Below are positions 8,201 to 15,224 of a stretch of 64,000 nucleotides of DNA, one piece after another. Under the pieces are notes generated by a model, which saw nothing but the letters and a program-made list of their open reading frames with translations, made no database searches and was not told the DNA's origin. This stretch comes from Catenulispora sp. EB89. GTDB taxonomy: Bacteria; Actinomycetota; Actinomycetes; Streptomycetales; Catenulisporaceae. The position numbers and the translations under genes were made by a program. The stretch covers positions 248,001-312,000 of the forward strand of contig NZ_JBGCCU010000011.1 in assembly GCF_041261445.1 (NCBI RefSeq), read 5' to 3'. Within the stretch, counting starts at the first letter, position 1; each line of letters begins with the position of its first letter.

Positions 8201-9678
8201 TGCGCGGCGTTGCTGGCCATCGCCGGGTCGACAATCGCCTCCAGCTGCGCCTGCGTCCGGTAGATGTCCCAGCCGGAGTAGTTCGCGACCTGGACGTGCC
8301 CGGGCTGCACGGTGTGCACCTGGTTGTCGAACCCGACGTACTGCCCGTTGGTGTCGGAGAACGTGTTCGGGTGCAGCAGCGCGTGGTACATGCCGGTGTA
8401 GAACACCTGCTGGCGCGCCGCGGTGCCGCCGCCGATCTGGATCTTGCCCAGCTCGTCGTTCCACGCCTTGACGCCGGCGTTGTGCACGGTGTCGAAGGCG
8501 AAGCCGGTCTGCTCGGCCGCCAGGTTCGCCTGCGCGTTGGCCCCGGAGGTGAACGATATGCCGACCTTGGCCTGGACCACCTGGTTGGCGGTGGTGTCGA
8601 AGGTCAGGTACAGGCCGTCGGGGCCCGCGGCCGCCGCCTTGGCCGCCAGCTTCTGCGGGGTCGCCGGCAGCTTGCCGTGGATGGTCGGCGCGGGCAGCGC
8701 GCCCGGCTTGGCCTTCGGCGTGGCGGCCTTCGTGCCACCGGGAGCCGGGCTGGGGCTCGGCGACGCGCTGGAGCTCGGGCTCGGGCTCGCCGAGGGAGCG
8801 CCCGGGCTGGCCGCCGAACTCGGGGCCTGGGTGTTCGTGCCCTGGGTGTTCGTGCTCTGCGACTTCTGCGTCGTCTTGGCCGCGGCCGGCGCCGAACCCG
8901 GCGTGACCGTGGTGCCGGTCCAGGTGCCGTGCGCGGCGATCGGCTGGTCGAAGACGATGTCGAAGTTCAGCGTGTAGGTGTTGCTCGCACCGCAGAAGTG
9001 GCCGCTGGTGACCGAGCCCTGGACCTCGTTGGGCCCGACGACCGTGGCGCTGGTGGCCGAGTCGCCGTTCTGCGAGCCGGTCAGTTTGAACAGCAGGTTG
9101 GACTGCGCGCCGGCCGGGAACGTGAAGCGCCCGATGCCCGAGCGCGCGGTCTCGGTGAGCTCGGTCTTCACCGACGACGCCCCGGCGCCGGTGCTGACCG
9201 AGTAGTAGTCGGCCGAGGCGGACTCGGCGGAGTGGCTGAACGGCGCCGAGGCGTTCGACGGGTCGCTCGGCAGCGCGCCGACCGTCGGCAGGATCGGCAC
9301 GTCCCCGAACGCCCCGCAGCCCGGACCCGACATGTGCGTCAGGCTGAAGCCGGAGATGTTCGAGTCGTTGTAGTAGTAGCCGCCGCCCTCGGGGCGGTCG
9401 GGGGTGGTGTCCGGGCCCCACTGCATCATGCCGAAGGGCACGTCCGGACCCGGGAAGTCGTCGGCCTGGCCGCCGGCCCCGCCGTCGCCGGTGGCCAGGA
9501 ACGGGTTCACCGCCGCCGCGGGGTTCGCGACCGGGGTGACCCCGCCGGCTCCGCCGGACGCGGCGAACGCCGTCCCGGCCGCTCCGGACAAGGCTGCTGT
9601 AACGCTTAAGGCCCCTGTCAAAACGGCGGCTCCAGCCGCCCTCGCCATCTTTCGTCGGACACTTGCACGGCGCGCCAT
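5293..9678 (-). CDS. Secreted GH92 alpha-mannosidase, multidomain
   Basis: About 1461 residues. The signal peptide covers residues 1-40 (RRxxxRRK n-region, then an Ala-rich core ending near AFA). A GH92 domain follows: DVPFGMMQWGPDTT and SLTHMSGPGC near the N-terminus, the acid segment MPKWAMNNGESYVMVGD with Glu near 515, TTEEYGAADFALGQLA, and the hallmark GGNDDLGTTSAQGVFS near 746-761 whose Asp residues form the catalytic base pair. GH92 enzymes are calcium-dependent exo-alpha-mannosidases of N-glycan or mannan type. A Ser/Pro/Thr-rich linker (about 265-340) is inserted within the N-terminal half of the GH92 region. The C-terminal 550 residues hold two related domains (DGDGNSYSQQALAA and DGDGYSYSAEALAA copies) separated by an IPT/TIG-like segment. 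GTG at 9684 is an alternative start; ATG at 9678 has the better spacing from GGAGGG. Confidence 0.92.
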   Translation of the reverse strand: MARRASVRRKMARAAGAAVLTGALSVTAALSGAAGTAFAASGGAGGVTPVANPAAAVNPFLATGDGGAGGQADDFPGPDVPFGMMQWGPDTTPDRPEGGGYYYNDSNISGFSLTHMSGPGCGAFGDVPILPTVGALPSDPSNASAPFSHSAESASADYYSVSTGAGASSVKTELTETARSGIGRFTFPAGAQSNLLFKLTGSQNGDSATSATVVGPNEVQGSVTSGHFCGASNTYTLNFDIVFDQPIAAHGTWTGTTVTPGSAPAAAKTTQKSQSTNTQGTNTQAPSSAASPGAPSASPSPSSSASPSPSPAPGGTKAATPKAKPGALPAPTIHGKLPATPQKLAAKAAAAGPDGLYLTFDTTANQVVQAKVGISFTSGANAQANLAAEQTGFAFDTVHNAGVKAWNDELGKIQIGGGTAARQQVFYTGMYHALLHPNTFSDTNGQYVGFDNQVHTVQPGHVQVANYSGWDIYRTQAQLEAIVDPAMASNAAQSIVNDAAQNNGMMPKWAMNNGESYVMVGDPADGELADYYAFGARDFDTASALKYALAEANTPNNIRPDLADFEKYGYVPSDAANTCCNFYGPVSTTEEYGAADFALGQLAGALGDKTDAAALQTRSQDWQNLFSPATGLLEPRTMSGSYLPTTLTSSDNYVEGDASQYRWQIGWNLSGLVSAMGGAAAVQKQLDTFFTQLDQGPPSPYAFLGNEPDMGVPWLYDWAGAPWKAQKIVNDVRTQIFTDDPKTSLGGNDDLGTTSAQGVFSILGMYPEAAGAADMALNSPEFPLEVIHLGNGKSITVNAPGADSVKNFYVQSMRLNGQQWHSPYLPASAFTTGATLDVKVGSTPNKSWGASKKDVPPSFGAGQQPAIGYLSDQQLQVAPGGSAKVTVSAQDVLGQHQDIAVSSTAPAGSGLSLKQSARDLHVSSNGHGSLTLTVKAPATTAQTFYTVPIQLTDNGKALPPLKLTVLVAAPGSLLSTFDNNGIADDTQITVTNYDGDGNSYSQQALAAAGLNPGKPVTIGGVTYTWPLPAPGFPDNTVAAGQKVTVSAAAGTQQLGLLGSADGGPSQGVMTLDYSDGTTTQYWLGLSDWTLGAGQAKPSFGNGDAATLPYRDCSSCANGKDTTATHVFSTVFPVDPTKTLTSVVLPNGTDQGRLHVFAVGTSTAAPTGAVATSVAPSPAAAGQQVTVHGSGFGATQGTGYVVFSDHGINWGAPGNSATFTVDSWSDTAVTFTVPTPSGTNGMFHVFAGTNASVSVVNAAGQVSDGQVLPMTPTANPADYYSNTGTSPDANQKCANFDGDGYSYSAEALAANGVKPGGTVTSNGVTYTWPNVAACSADNILPDGQTMLVTGKAGATKLGLLGSSTNGGSSGPITLTYTDGTSTTQTLTFNDWASGADTTDAAIATMPYRNSDSGSSQSIQMFVFSTTVPVDATKTLASITFPNVASGVSSNTTAMHVFAVAEG

Positions 9679-9734
9679 GGGCACCGTCCCTCCACGAGTG
9701 GTCAGTTCTCGAACGGGTTCGAAGGTGACGGCGG

Positions 9735-9799
9735 TAACGTTAGCAAGGCTTCTGAGTTGCGACTATGGGTCCTGTGGGACACGTTTTCCTGTTAACGTT
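9735..9799. promoter_or_regulatory. Possible LacI-type operators upstream of the mannosidase
   Basis: Two AACGTT-centred elements, TAACGTTA (9735-9742) and GTTAACGTTC (9791-9800), lie 58 bp apart in the promoter region of the mannosidase. LacI-family regulators of sugar genes in actinomycetes often use palindromes with a central CG of this kind. No LacI gene is in the window, so this is a weak prediction. Confidence 0.35.
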
Positions 9800-9828
9800 C
9801 CCATGCTGGTCAGGCCGATCAGAGGCCT

Positions 9829-9867
9829 CAAAACAAAGTGGTCGGAGCCGATGACGGCTCCGACCAC
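9829..9867 (-). terminator. Rho-independent terminator of the flavin reductase gene
   Basis: Perfect 12-bp arms GTGGTCGGAGCC (9838-9849) and GGCTCCGACCAC (9856-9867) with a 6-nt loop. On the minus strand the stem is followed by UUUGUUUU. It lies 60 nt downstream of the reductase stop codon. Confidence 0.85.
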
Positions 9868-9927
9868 ACGTACTTCCGCGGGTTCACTACATCGCTGTAT
9901 CTGACCTCTTCAGCGACCTTTTGAGCA

Positions 9928-11481
9928 TCAGCCCCGGTATGTCTCCAAGAGTCGCAGCCAGACCTCGCCGATGGTCGGGTAGGCGGGCACGACGTGCCAC
10001 AGCCGGCGTACCGGGATCTCGGCCGCCACCGCCATCGCCGCTGAGTGCACGAGCTCTGCGACCCCGGGCCCGACGAACGTGACCCCGACCAGCACCTCCC
10101 GGTCCAGGTCAACAACAGCGCGCGCCTGCCCCCGGTAGCCGTCGGCGTAGAGCGCGGCCCCGGCGACCTGGCCCATGTCGTAGTCGACGGCGCGCACCCG
10201 CAGCCCCTGGTCCTCGGCCTGCCGCAGGGTGATGCCGACGGCGGCGGCCTCCGGGTCGGAGAACACGACCTGGGTCACGGCGTGCAGGTCCGCGGTCGCG
10301 ACGCTGCGGCCCCAGGGCTCGGTGTCCAGGACGCGGCCGAAGGCCCGGTCGCAGATCGCGCCGCCGAAGATCCGGCCCTGGTACTTGCCCTGGTGCGTGA
10401 GCAACGCGCGGTGGTTGCTGTCGCCGGCGGCGTAGAGCCACGCGCCGTCGACGCCGCGCACCAGGCCGGTGTCGTCGACCTCCAGCCAGCCGCCGGGCTT
10501 GAGGCCGACGGTGTCCAGGCCGAGGTCGCCGGTCGTAGGGCGGCGGCCGGTGGCGAACAGGACCTCGTCGGCGGTGAGGGTGCCGCCACCGGCCAGGGTG
10601 AGCTCGACCGTGCCGTCGTCGCGGCGGTGCACGGCGGTGGCGGACTCGCCGAAGCGCACGTCCACTCCGTCAGCACGCAGATTCTCCGTGACGAGCTCGC
10701 CGACGAACGGCTCCATCGCGCCCAGCAGCCGGTCGTCGCGGATCAGCATCGTGACCTCGCTGCCCAGCGCCCGCCACGCGGTCGCCATCTCCACGGCCAC
10801 CACGCCGCCGCCGATCACGGCCAGCCGTCCCGGCACGTGCTTGGCGCTGGTCGCCTCGCGGCTGGTCCAGACGCCAGCCCCGGCCACACCGGGCAGGTCC
10901 GGGACGGAGGCCTGGGTCCCGGTGCACAGCGCCACGGCGTGCCGCGCGGTCAGGACACGCTCGGTGCCCTCGGGGGTGCGGACCACGACCCGCTTCTCGC
11001 CGTCGAGCCGGGCGTGCCCGCGCACCAGGCAGAGGCCCGCTTTGGCGAGCCAGTCGACCTGGCCGTCGTCCTTCCAGTTCGAGGCGAACTCGTCACGCCG
11101 GGCCAAGACCGCCGCGACGTCCAGGTCGCCGGTGACCGCCTGCCGCGCGCCGGCCACATGGCGGGCGTCGGCCACCGCGGCGACCGGCCGCAGCAGCGCC
11201 TTGCTGGGCATGCAGGCCCAGTACGAGCACTCGCCGCCGACGAGTTCGTGCTCGACGACGGCCACGCTCAGCCCGCCGGCGTGCGCCCGGTCGGCCAGGT
11301 TCTCCCCGGTCGGGCCGCCGCCCACGACGATGACGTCGAACACGTCGCCGTCGGCCGGGTCGATGGTGTCGACCTCGCCGTCGTCGCCGACGGAGGGCGC
11401 CGCGCCGTGCGGGAAAACCGGGGCGCCTTCGGCCACCATGTCCTCGGCGGCCTGCACGATGTTCTCGTCCGGGGCTTCCAT
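9928..11481 (-). CDS. Pyridine nucleotide-disulfide oxidoreductase (class I, Lpd/MerA-like)
   Basis: About 517 residues with an extra 45-residue N-terminal tail. The FAD site is VVGGGPTGENLADRA (about 52-66), the redox-active disulfide is GGECSYWACMPSKALL (Cys85 and Cys90, C-x4-C as in lipoamide dehydrogenase), and the NAD(P) site is AVIGGGVVAVEMATAWRALG. ATGRRPTTGDLGLD and the AAGD segment near YAAGDSN complete the FAD domain. The dimerisation domain ends in AYPTIGEVW where classical family members have a catalytic His-Pro-Thr...Glu; the His is Tyr here, so classical disulfide exchange chemistry is doubtful. Start at ATG 11481 because AGGAG precedes it. Physiological substrate unknown. Confidence 0.88.
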   Translation of the reverse strand: MEAPDENIVQAAEDMVAEGAPVFPHGAAPSVGDDGEVDTIDPADGDVFDVIVVGGGPTGENLADRAHAGGLSVAVVEHELVGGECSYWACMPSKALLRPVAAVADARHVAGARQAVTGDLDVAAVLARRDEFASNWKDDGQVDWLAKAGLCLVRGHARLDGEKRVVVRTPEGTERVLTARHAVALCTGTQASVPDLPGVAGAGVWTSREATSAKHVPGRLAVIGGGVVAVEMATAWRALGSEVTMLIRDDRLLGAMEPFVGELVTENLRADGVDVRFGESATAVHRRDDGTVELTLAGGGTLTADEVLFATGRRPTTGDLGLDTVGLKPGGWLEVDDTGLVRGVDGAWLYAAGDSNHRALLTHQGKYQGRIFGGAICDRAFGRVLDTEPWGRSVATADLHAVTQVVFSDPEAAAVGITLRQAEDQGLRVRAVDYDMGQVAGAALYADGYRGQARAVVDLDREVLVGVTFVGPGVAELVHSAAMAVAAEIPVRRLWHVVPAYPTIGEVWLRLLETYRG

Positions 11482-11542
11482 GTCACTCCTCACACTGCGG
11501 GCTGCGAGCTGATTGTTGTGTCAATGATCTCAGTGCCAGATC

Positions 11543-12025
11543 TCAGTGCTGGACGAGACCGCCCACCGGCACCGGGGCGACGTGGCCGGTCGCCGGTGTG
11601 CTCAGCGCGAGCGCCAGACCCACGTCCACCAGCCCGGACCGGCTCAGCGATGCCACGTCGGCGAAGGGGGTCCACACCGACTCGGGCGTCACGCCGTTCG
11701 GCTCCGGCCGCAGCTCGCCGCCGGTGATCCGGACCCGGTAGAAGATGCCGACGTTCTGGTGCGGGACCGGGCCGGGCACCCGCAGCTCGGCCACCGGGAT
11801 GGTCCGGGAGTCCACGCCGAGCAGGCGCTCGACCACCGCCTCGTAGCCGGTCTCCTCGGCGACCTCGCGGATCACGGTGTCGAACGGGTCCTCGGTGTGC
11901 TCGACCCCGCCGCCGGGGAGCGTCCACGTGCTCTGGCCGTCCGGGGACAGGCAGCGTGCGAGCAGGATTCGGTCGTCGTCGAGGCAGACGGCGTAGGCGG
12001 CCAGGCGGAAGCTCATTCGTGCCAC
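11543..12025 (-). CDS. Nudix hydrolase
   Basis: A 160-residue protein with a complete Nudix box (G-x5-E-x7-R-E-V-A-E-E-T-G-Y) starting at GGGVEHTEDPFDTVIREV and ending EETGYE, preceded by WTLPGG. Nudix enzymes hydrolyse nucleoside diphosphates linked to another moiety with Mg2+ held by the RExxEE glutamates. The C-terminal half contains a WTPFADVASL segment typical of ADP-ribose/NTP pyrophosphatase-type members. The start is uncertain: GTG at 12025 or ATG at 12016, neither with an obvious ribosome site. It lies 62 nt upstream of the flavin reductase on the same strand and may be cotranscribed. Substrate unknown. Confidence 0.88.
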   Translation of the reverse strand: MARMSFRLAAYAVCLDDDRILLARCLSPDGQSTWTLPGGGVEHTEDPFDTVIREVAEETGYEAVVERLLGVDSRTIPVAELRVPGPVPHQNVGIFYRVRITGGELRPEPNGVTPESVWTPFADVASLSRSGLVDVGLALALSTPATGHVAPVPVGGLVQH

Positions 12026-12102
12026 GGTATACGGCCCCGCATACGAAGGCCCGGCTCGGTGCGCTCACCGAGCGACCGAACCGGACCACGCGCACGACGG
12101 CG

Positions 12103-12825
12103 TCAGCTGCTCTTCGCAGCCGAACCCTTCTCACTGCCGGCCTCGCGGGCCGCGGCCTCACCGGCGGCCCGCGCCGGCGAGGGCGGACCCGGCTTCGGGA
12201 CCGGGCCCGGCTTGGGCGGACCGGGCTTCGGGGCCGGGGTCGGGGTGGGCTGCGGCGCCCCGGCCGTGGCCGCTCCCGCCGTCGCTCCCGTCGTCGCCGC
12301 ACCCGCCGCCGCTCCCGCTCCCGGCTTCGCCTGCGCCTCCTCCTCGGCGAACGCCTCGCGCAGCTGCGCCTCCTGCTCGGCCGACAGGTTCGTCTTGATC
12401 AGCTCGGCGCCGGCCCGCTCGAACGTCGGCAGCACCCGGTCCTCGACCTCGTCGGTGGACAGCACGAACAGCGCCGAGGTCCCCGGCGTGACCTTCGCCT
12501 TCACCTGCTCGATGAAGTCCTTGTCGATGCCGACGTTGGCCATCGAGCCGCCGAGCGCGCCGGCCGCCGCGCCGACCGCCAGGCCCAGCAGGGGGACGAA
12601 GAACAACAGCCCGAACAGGAAGCCCCAGAAGGCGCCGCCGAGCGCCCCGCGCCCGGTCATGTCGGCCAGCTGGGACGTGCGCGGCCGCTTGGCCTCGGCC
12701 GGCCAGCTGACCACGGCCCCGTCGAGCACCTTGAGCAGGGCTTGTTTCTGCAGCCCCTCCAGTTCGGCCAGCACCTTCTCGGCGCCGTCGGGGTCGTCGA
12801 ACTTCCACACGGTCAGGGTCGCCAC
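12103..12825 (-). CDS. DUF1269-family membrane-associated protein
   Basis: A 240-residue protein starting at GTG 12825 after GGAGG. The N-terminal 45 residues (VWKFDDPDGAEKVLAELEGL) and the central glycine-rich hydrophobic hairpin GALGGAFWGFLFGLLFFVPL followed by GAAAGALGGSMANVGID are the DUF1269/TIGR-type signature seen in many actinomycete proteins; the hairpin likely inserts in the membrane. Residues about 100-155 form an alpha/beta domain (ALFVLSTDEVEDRVLP). The last 75 residues are Ala/Pro/Lys-rich low complexity (PTPAPKPGPPKPGPVPKPG), probably disordered. Biochemical role unknown. Confidence 0.85.
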   Translation of the reverse strand: MATLTVWKFDDPDGAEKVLAELEGLQKQALLKVLDGAVVSWPAEAKRPRTSQLADMTGRGALGGAFWGFLFGLLFFVPLLGLAVGAAAGALGGSMANVGIDKDFIEQVKAKVTPGTSALFVLSTDEVEDRVLPTFERAGAELIKTNLSAEQEAQLREAFAEEEAQAKPGAGAAAGAATTGATAGAATAGAPQPTPTPAPKPGPPKPGPVPKPGPPSPARAAGEAAAREAGSEKGSAAKSS

Positions 12826-12900
12826 GGGTCCTCCTTCGGAAATGGCATCCCGACCAGTCTGCGTCGGTGATCGCGGACCCGCCTGTCGGCGCCGGACGCG

Positions 12901-12934
12901 GCGGCGGGCCGTCCCGCGTGGGGACGGCCCGCCG
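12901..12934 (-). terminator. Strong GC hairpin after the ABC transporter operon
   Basis: A 14-bp stem, CGGCGGGCCGTCCC (12902-12915) with GGGACGGCCCGCCG (12921-12934), and a 5-nt loop, starting 19 nt after the permease stop on the minus strand. There is no U-tract; such tail-less hairpins are common at actinomycete transcript ends, so termination is inferred. Confidence 0.6.
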
Positions 12935-12952
12935 TGCGGTGTCTCGACGCGC

Positions 12953-13858
12953 CTACTTGGCCAGCCGTCCCAGCAGCGCCGAGGCCGCGGCGATGCCGGC
13001 CACGGCCGCGCCGGCCAGCACCGCGAAGTCCAGCGGCAGGTGCGAGGGCGTGCCGATCAGCAGCCCGCGCAGCGCGTCCACCTCATAGCTCAGCGGGTTG
13101 CCCTTGCTGATCGTCCGCAGCCAGCCCGGCATGAGCGAGACCGGGTAGAGCGCGTTCGAGCCGAAGAACAGCGGCATGGTGATGGCCTGCCCGATGCCCA
13201 TCAGCCGGTCGCGGGTCAGCACGATCCCGGCGATGCAGATGGACAGGCAGGAGAAGAACGCCGAGGCGAGCACCACGGCCGCGGCCACGCCGAGCAGCTT
13301 CAGCGGGTTCCAGGTCAGCGACACCCCGAGCAGCGCGGCCAGCACCACCACCACGACCGCCTGGATCACCGACTTCACCCCGGCGGCGAACGCCTTGCCG
13401 GCCACCAGCGCGGCCCGCGGCGTCGGGGTGACCAGCAGTTTGGTCAGCACCCCGGAGTCCCGCTCCCAGATGATCATGATGCCGTAGAAGATCGCGATGA
13501 ACATCGCGGACTGCGCGATGATGCCCGGCGCCAGGTAGTCCAGGTACGGCAGGCCGCCGGTGGGGATCGCGTGCAGCCGGGTGAAGGTCTCGCCGAAGAT
13601 CAGCAGCCACAGCGCCGGCTGGACCGCACGGGTGTAGAGCTCGGTGCGGTCGTGGCGCAGCTTCTGGATCTCCACCGCGCACATCGCCGCCATGCGCGTG
13701 GGCAGCACGCGCCAGCCGGTGCGGACCTCCGCGGGCTGGTAGAGCAGGCGGGGCCGGGCCGGTGTGACGGCTGCGTCGGCACCGGCGCCGGCAGGCACGG
13801 CACCGGCGGGCACGGCGTCAGCCGACACGGGAGGCGGTGTTACGGGAACGGCGGACAT
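12953..13858 (-). CDS. ABC-2 type transporter permease (DrrB-like)
   Basis: A 301-residue membrane protein. After an Ala/Pro-rich cytoplasmic tail and VRTGWRVLPTRMAAMCAVEI, it has six predicted membrane segments (for example LWLLIFGETF, IIAQSAMFIAIFYGIMII, VVVVLAALLGVSL, VVLASAFFSCLSICIAGIVL, ITMPLFFGSNALYPVSL, AVLAGAAVAGIAAASALL). The ERDSGVLTKLLVTPTPRAAL cytoplasmic motif and the FGSNALYPVSLMPGWL segment are typical of daunorubicin-resistance (DrrB) exporters. It overlaps the ATPase gene by 41 nt and pairs with it as a drug or lipid exporter. Confidence 0.92.
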   Translation of the reverse strand: MSAVPVTPPPVSADAVPAGAVPAGAGADAAVTPARPRLLYQPAEVRTGWRVLPTRMAAMCAVEIQKLRHDRTELYTRAVQPALWLLIFGETFTRLHAIPTGGLPYLDYLAPGIIAQSAMFIAIFYGIMIIWERDSGVLTKLLVTPTPRAALVAGKAFAAGVKSVIQAVVVVVLAALLGVSLTWNPLKLLGVAAAVVLASAFFSCLSICIAGIVLTRDRLMGIGQAITMPLFFGSNALYPVSLMPGWLRTISKGNPLSYEVDALRGLLIGTPSHLPLDFAVLAGAAVAGIAAASALLGRLAK

Positions 13859-14678
13859 CGCGGAAACTCCCTCCGTCTTGGTCGCCCAGCAGTTCGCTGT
13901 CGGCGATGTGGCGGAACACGTCCTCGAGCGTCGGCTCGCCGTCGCGGCCCGCGTCGCGCCAGGCCTGGGCCAGGTCCTGCTTCAGGCTCTCCGGCGTGCC
14001 GGTGGCCCGGATCCGGCCCTGGTGCATCAGGGCCAGGCGGTCGCAGTACTGGTCGGCCTCGTCCATGTAGTGCGTCGTGACCAGCACCGTCATCCCGGTC
14101 GCGGCCCGCACGTCGTCGATGCGCTCCCAGACGCTGGTCCGCGCGATCGGGTCCAGGCCGATCGTCGGCTCGTCCAGGATCAGCAGCCGCGGCGCGCTCA
14201 CCAGCGCCTGAGCCAGCTCCAGCCGCCGCACCATGCCGCCGGAGTAGGTGCCCGCCATCCGGTCGGCGACATCGGCGAGCCCGACGATGTCCAGCGCCTC
14301 GGCGACCCGCTCGGCCCGCTCCCGGCGCGCGATGTCGAAGACCCGCGCGAACAGCGCGACGTTCTCCCGGCCGGTCAGACCGCTGTCGGCGGACAGCTGC
14401 TGCGGGACGTAGCCGAGCAGCCGGCGCACCCCCATCCGGTCGCGGGCCACGTCGTGCCCGAACACGCTGATCATCCCCGGCGGCACCTTGAGCAGGGTGG
14501 TCATGGCGCGGATCGCGGTGGTCTTGCCGGCGCCGTTCGGGCCGAGCAGGCCGAACACCTTCCCGGCCGGGACGGTCAGGTCGATGCCGTCCACGGCCCG
14601 GGTCTGGCCGAAGGCGTAGACCAGACCGGTGACGGCGATCGCCGGGATGTCGGCGGAGTCGGCGGAGTCGGCGGTCAT
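13818..14678 (-). CDS. ABC transporter ATP-binding protein (DrrA-like)
   Basis: A 286-residue ATPase. Walker A is GPNGAGKTTAIR, the Q-loop lies in YVPQQLSAD, the ABC signature is SGGMVRRLELAQAL, Walker B is LLILDEPTIGLDP, and the switch His is in VTTHYMDEAD. The C-terminal extension (GEPTLEDVFRHIA) is the usual regulatory tail of DrrA-type exporters. The ATG at 14678 overlaps the MarR stop (ATGA), so the two are translationally coupled, and GAGGAAGG precedes it. With the permease it should form an export pump, controlled by the MarR repressor encoded first in the operon. Confidence 0.93.
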   Translation of the reverse strand: MTADSADSADIPAIAVTGLVYAFGQTRAVDGIDLTVPAGKVFGLLGPNGAGKTTAIRAMTTLLKVPPGMISVFGHDVARDRMGVRRLLGYVPQQLSADSGLTGRENVALFARVFDIARRERAERVAEALDIVGLADVADRMAGTYSGGMVRRLELAQALVSAPRLLILDEPTIGLDPIARTSVWERIDDVRAATGMTVLVTTHYMDEADQYCDRLALMHQGRIRATGTPESLKQDLAQAWRDAGRDGEPTLEDVFRHIADSELLGDQDGGSFRDVRRSRNTASRVG

Positions 14679-15175
14679 ATGCCTTCCTCGCCGATCTCGG
14701 CAAGCTCGTGACTCTCGGCGGACCCGTTCTCGGCCTCCTCGTGCAGCGACGCGGAAAGCGCGCGCAACGCCGGCAGCGCCGCGTCGAGGGCTTCCCGGTG
14801 GGCGTCGGACAGCCGGTCGATGTGCGAGCGGACCAGCACAGAGCGGCGGTCCTGCCACTCCTGCAGCCGGTGCTCGGCCTCGGGGGTGATGCGCAGCAGC
14901 GTGGCCCGGCCGTCGGCGGGATCGGCGGAGCGCTCCAGCATGCCGAGCTCCACCAACCCCTTGACCAGCGTGGACACCGAGTTCCCGGCCAGCCCGAGTT
15001 CCTTCGCCGCCTCGGACACCCGCAGTCCCGGCTGCCCGCGCACCAACCGCAGCAGCTCGACCTCGGCGCCGCGCAGGCGCGGCGTCCGCAGGCCCGCGCG
15101 CAGCCGGCGGCGGATCAGCCGGTTGAGCCCGGCCAGGACGTTCTCCAGCTCCGATGGTTCGGTGGCACCGTTCAT
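14675..15175 (-). CDS. MarR-family regulator of the ABC exporter operon
   Basis: A 166-residue winged-helix protein. Residues 38-100 form the MarR DNA-binding domain (GAEVELLRLVRGQPGLRVSE, AAKELGLAGNSVSTLVKGLV recognition helix, wing with RSADPADGRATLLRIT). First gene of the MarR-ATPase-permease operon, with ATGA overlap to the ATPase. A perfect 10-3-10 inverted repeat 9 nt upstream of the start should be its own operator, so it probably represses the whole exporter operon and is relieved by an exported compound (inference). Confidence 0.93.
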   Translation of the reverse strand: MNGATEPSELENVLAGLNRLIRRRLRAGLRTPRLRGAEVELLRLVRGQPGLRVSEAAKELGLAGNSVSTLVKGLVELGMLERSADPADGRATLLRITPEAEHRLQEWQDRRSVLVRSHIDRLSDAHREALDAALPALRALSASLHEEAENGSAESHELAEIGEEGI

Positions 15176-15183
15176 GATTCCAT

Positions 15184-15206
15184 TTTAGCTCTGATACAGA
15201 GCTAAA
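15184..15206. promoter_or_regulatory. MarR operator
   Basis: Perfect inverted repeat TTTAGCTCTG-ATA-CAGAGCTAAA immediately upstream of the MarR start (15175). Size and position fit autoregulation; it also lies next to the end of the converging-direction epimerase gene. Confidence 0.85.
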
Positions 15207-15224
15207 TGAAGGGCCACTTATCTC

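Noticed and set aside
5317-9609. 1430-codon open frame antisense to the mannosidase
   Set aside because: It is an Arg/Gly/Val-rich mirror of the GC-biased mannosidase gene, with no domain signature; the minus strand has a signal peptide and GH92 motifs.
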